Source of the DNA: Gammaproteobacteria bacterium
GTDB taxonomy: Bacteria > Pseudomonadota > Gammaproteobacteria > S144-34
NCBI GenBank assembly: GCA_015494165.1
Contig: WGBS01000274.1
Location: forward strand, 1 to 8,051
DNA: 8,051 nt
Direction: 5' to 3'
The notes beneath the pieces are model-generated. The model saw nothing but the letters and a program-made list of their open reading frames with translations, searched no databases and was not told where the DNA came from. Position 1 is the stretch's first letter, and each line of letters opens with the position of its first letter. Positions 7,894-8,051 of this stretch are shown one piece after another. Both the position numbers and the translations under genes were made by a program.

Positions 7894-8047
7894 GGTCGAA
7901 CCGCTGCGCGGATCGACCGGCGCGAAGCTGCTTCGCGGCCGTTTTGTTTTGTCTTGTGACGCCATGCACTTCCATGTGCATGGAACTTTCCGCGGCCTTC
8001 GCTGGCCGCGGGGAAGCTCTGAAAAGACGAATTTTTTCAGAGCTTCC
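7894..8047. repeat. Cluster of five back-to-back hairpins (structured RNA or mosaic palindromic repeat)
   Basis: No credible gene lies here. Five stems follow one another. Hairpin 1 is 7894-7918 (GGTCGA and CCGC pairing with GCGG and TCGACC, one A-A mismatch, loop TGC). Hairpin 2 is 7921-7937 (CGCGAAG / CTTCGCG, loop CTG). Hairpin 3 is 7962-7983 (CCATGCAC / GTGCATGG, 6-nt loop). Hairpin 4 is 7990-8011 (CCGCGGCC / GGCCGCGG, loop TTCGCT), extendable to 7986-8016. Hairpin 5 is 8012-8047 (14 perfect pairs, 8-nt loop). The extension of 4 uses bases of 5, so the two compete. The motif GGAARCTCTG occurs at 7885, at 8012 and inverted at 8038-8047. I favour an interspersed palindromic element, with a structured RNA as the alternative. 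Confidence 0.6.
7921..7956 (+). terminator. Terminator-like hairpin with T-rich tail
   Basis: The 7-bp stem CGCGAAG / CTTCGCG (loop CTG, 7921-7937) is followed by GGCC and then GTTTTGTTTTGTCTTG (7941-7956). This resembles an intrinsic terminator on the plus strand, although the T-run is broken by G residues and starts 3 bases after the stem. It would stop a transcript started at the TATACT box after about 60 nt. Confidence 0.4.
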
Positions 8048-8051
8048 AGGG

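Overview
The window is GC-rich chromosomal DNA with dense genes and codon use typical of a high-GC proteobacterium. The order ilvI-ilvH-ilvC-psd-like-pssA is an arrangement I know from Betaproteobacteria and some Gammaproteobacteria (Ectothiorhodospiraceae-like lineages). MsrPQ and a DUF815 ATPase fit the same groups. The exact taxon cannot be fixed from the sequence alone.

Layout. Positions 1-3260 carry the branched-chain amino-acid genes for acetohydroxyacid synthase (large subunit ilvI, small subunit ilvH, 1-bp overlap) and ketol-acid reductoisomerase (ilvC). Next, 30 bp after ilvC, comes a small membrane-anchored homologue of phosphatidylserine decarboxylase (3291-3902). It lacks the self-cleaving Ser and a conserved active-site His, so it looks like a pseudoenzyme. 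It is followed by pssA, phosphatidylserine synthase (4070-4846). Both gaps around pssA are filled with short repeats: heptamer arrays, a nested palindrome, a duplicated hairpin-bearing unit and a pair of ~29-bp inverted repeats bracketing the gene. A small unknown gene (5027-5236, minus) converges on pssA. It is divergent from msrP-msrQ (5407-7000), which encode the Tat-exported molybdenum methionine-sulfoxide reductase and its haem membrane partner for periplasmic protein repair. A DUF815-type AAA+ ATPase (7010-7807, minus) converges on msrQ with only 9 bp between stop codons.

The last ~240 bases hold no convincing gene. They carry a good -10 box and five back-to-back hairpins ending in a 14-bp perfect stem. 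This is either a structured RNA or, more likely, a mosaic palindromic intergenic repeat.

The metabolic genes are ordinary. The points most worth following are the apparently inactive decarboxylase homologue beside a normal PssA, the repeats around pssA, and the hairpin cluster at the right end. I did not find a complete new defence or mobile system.
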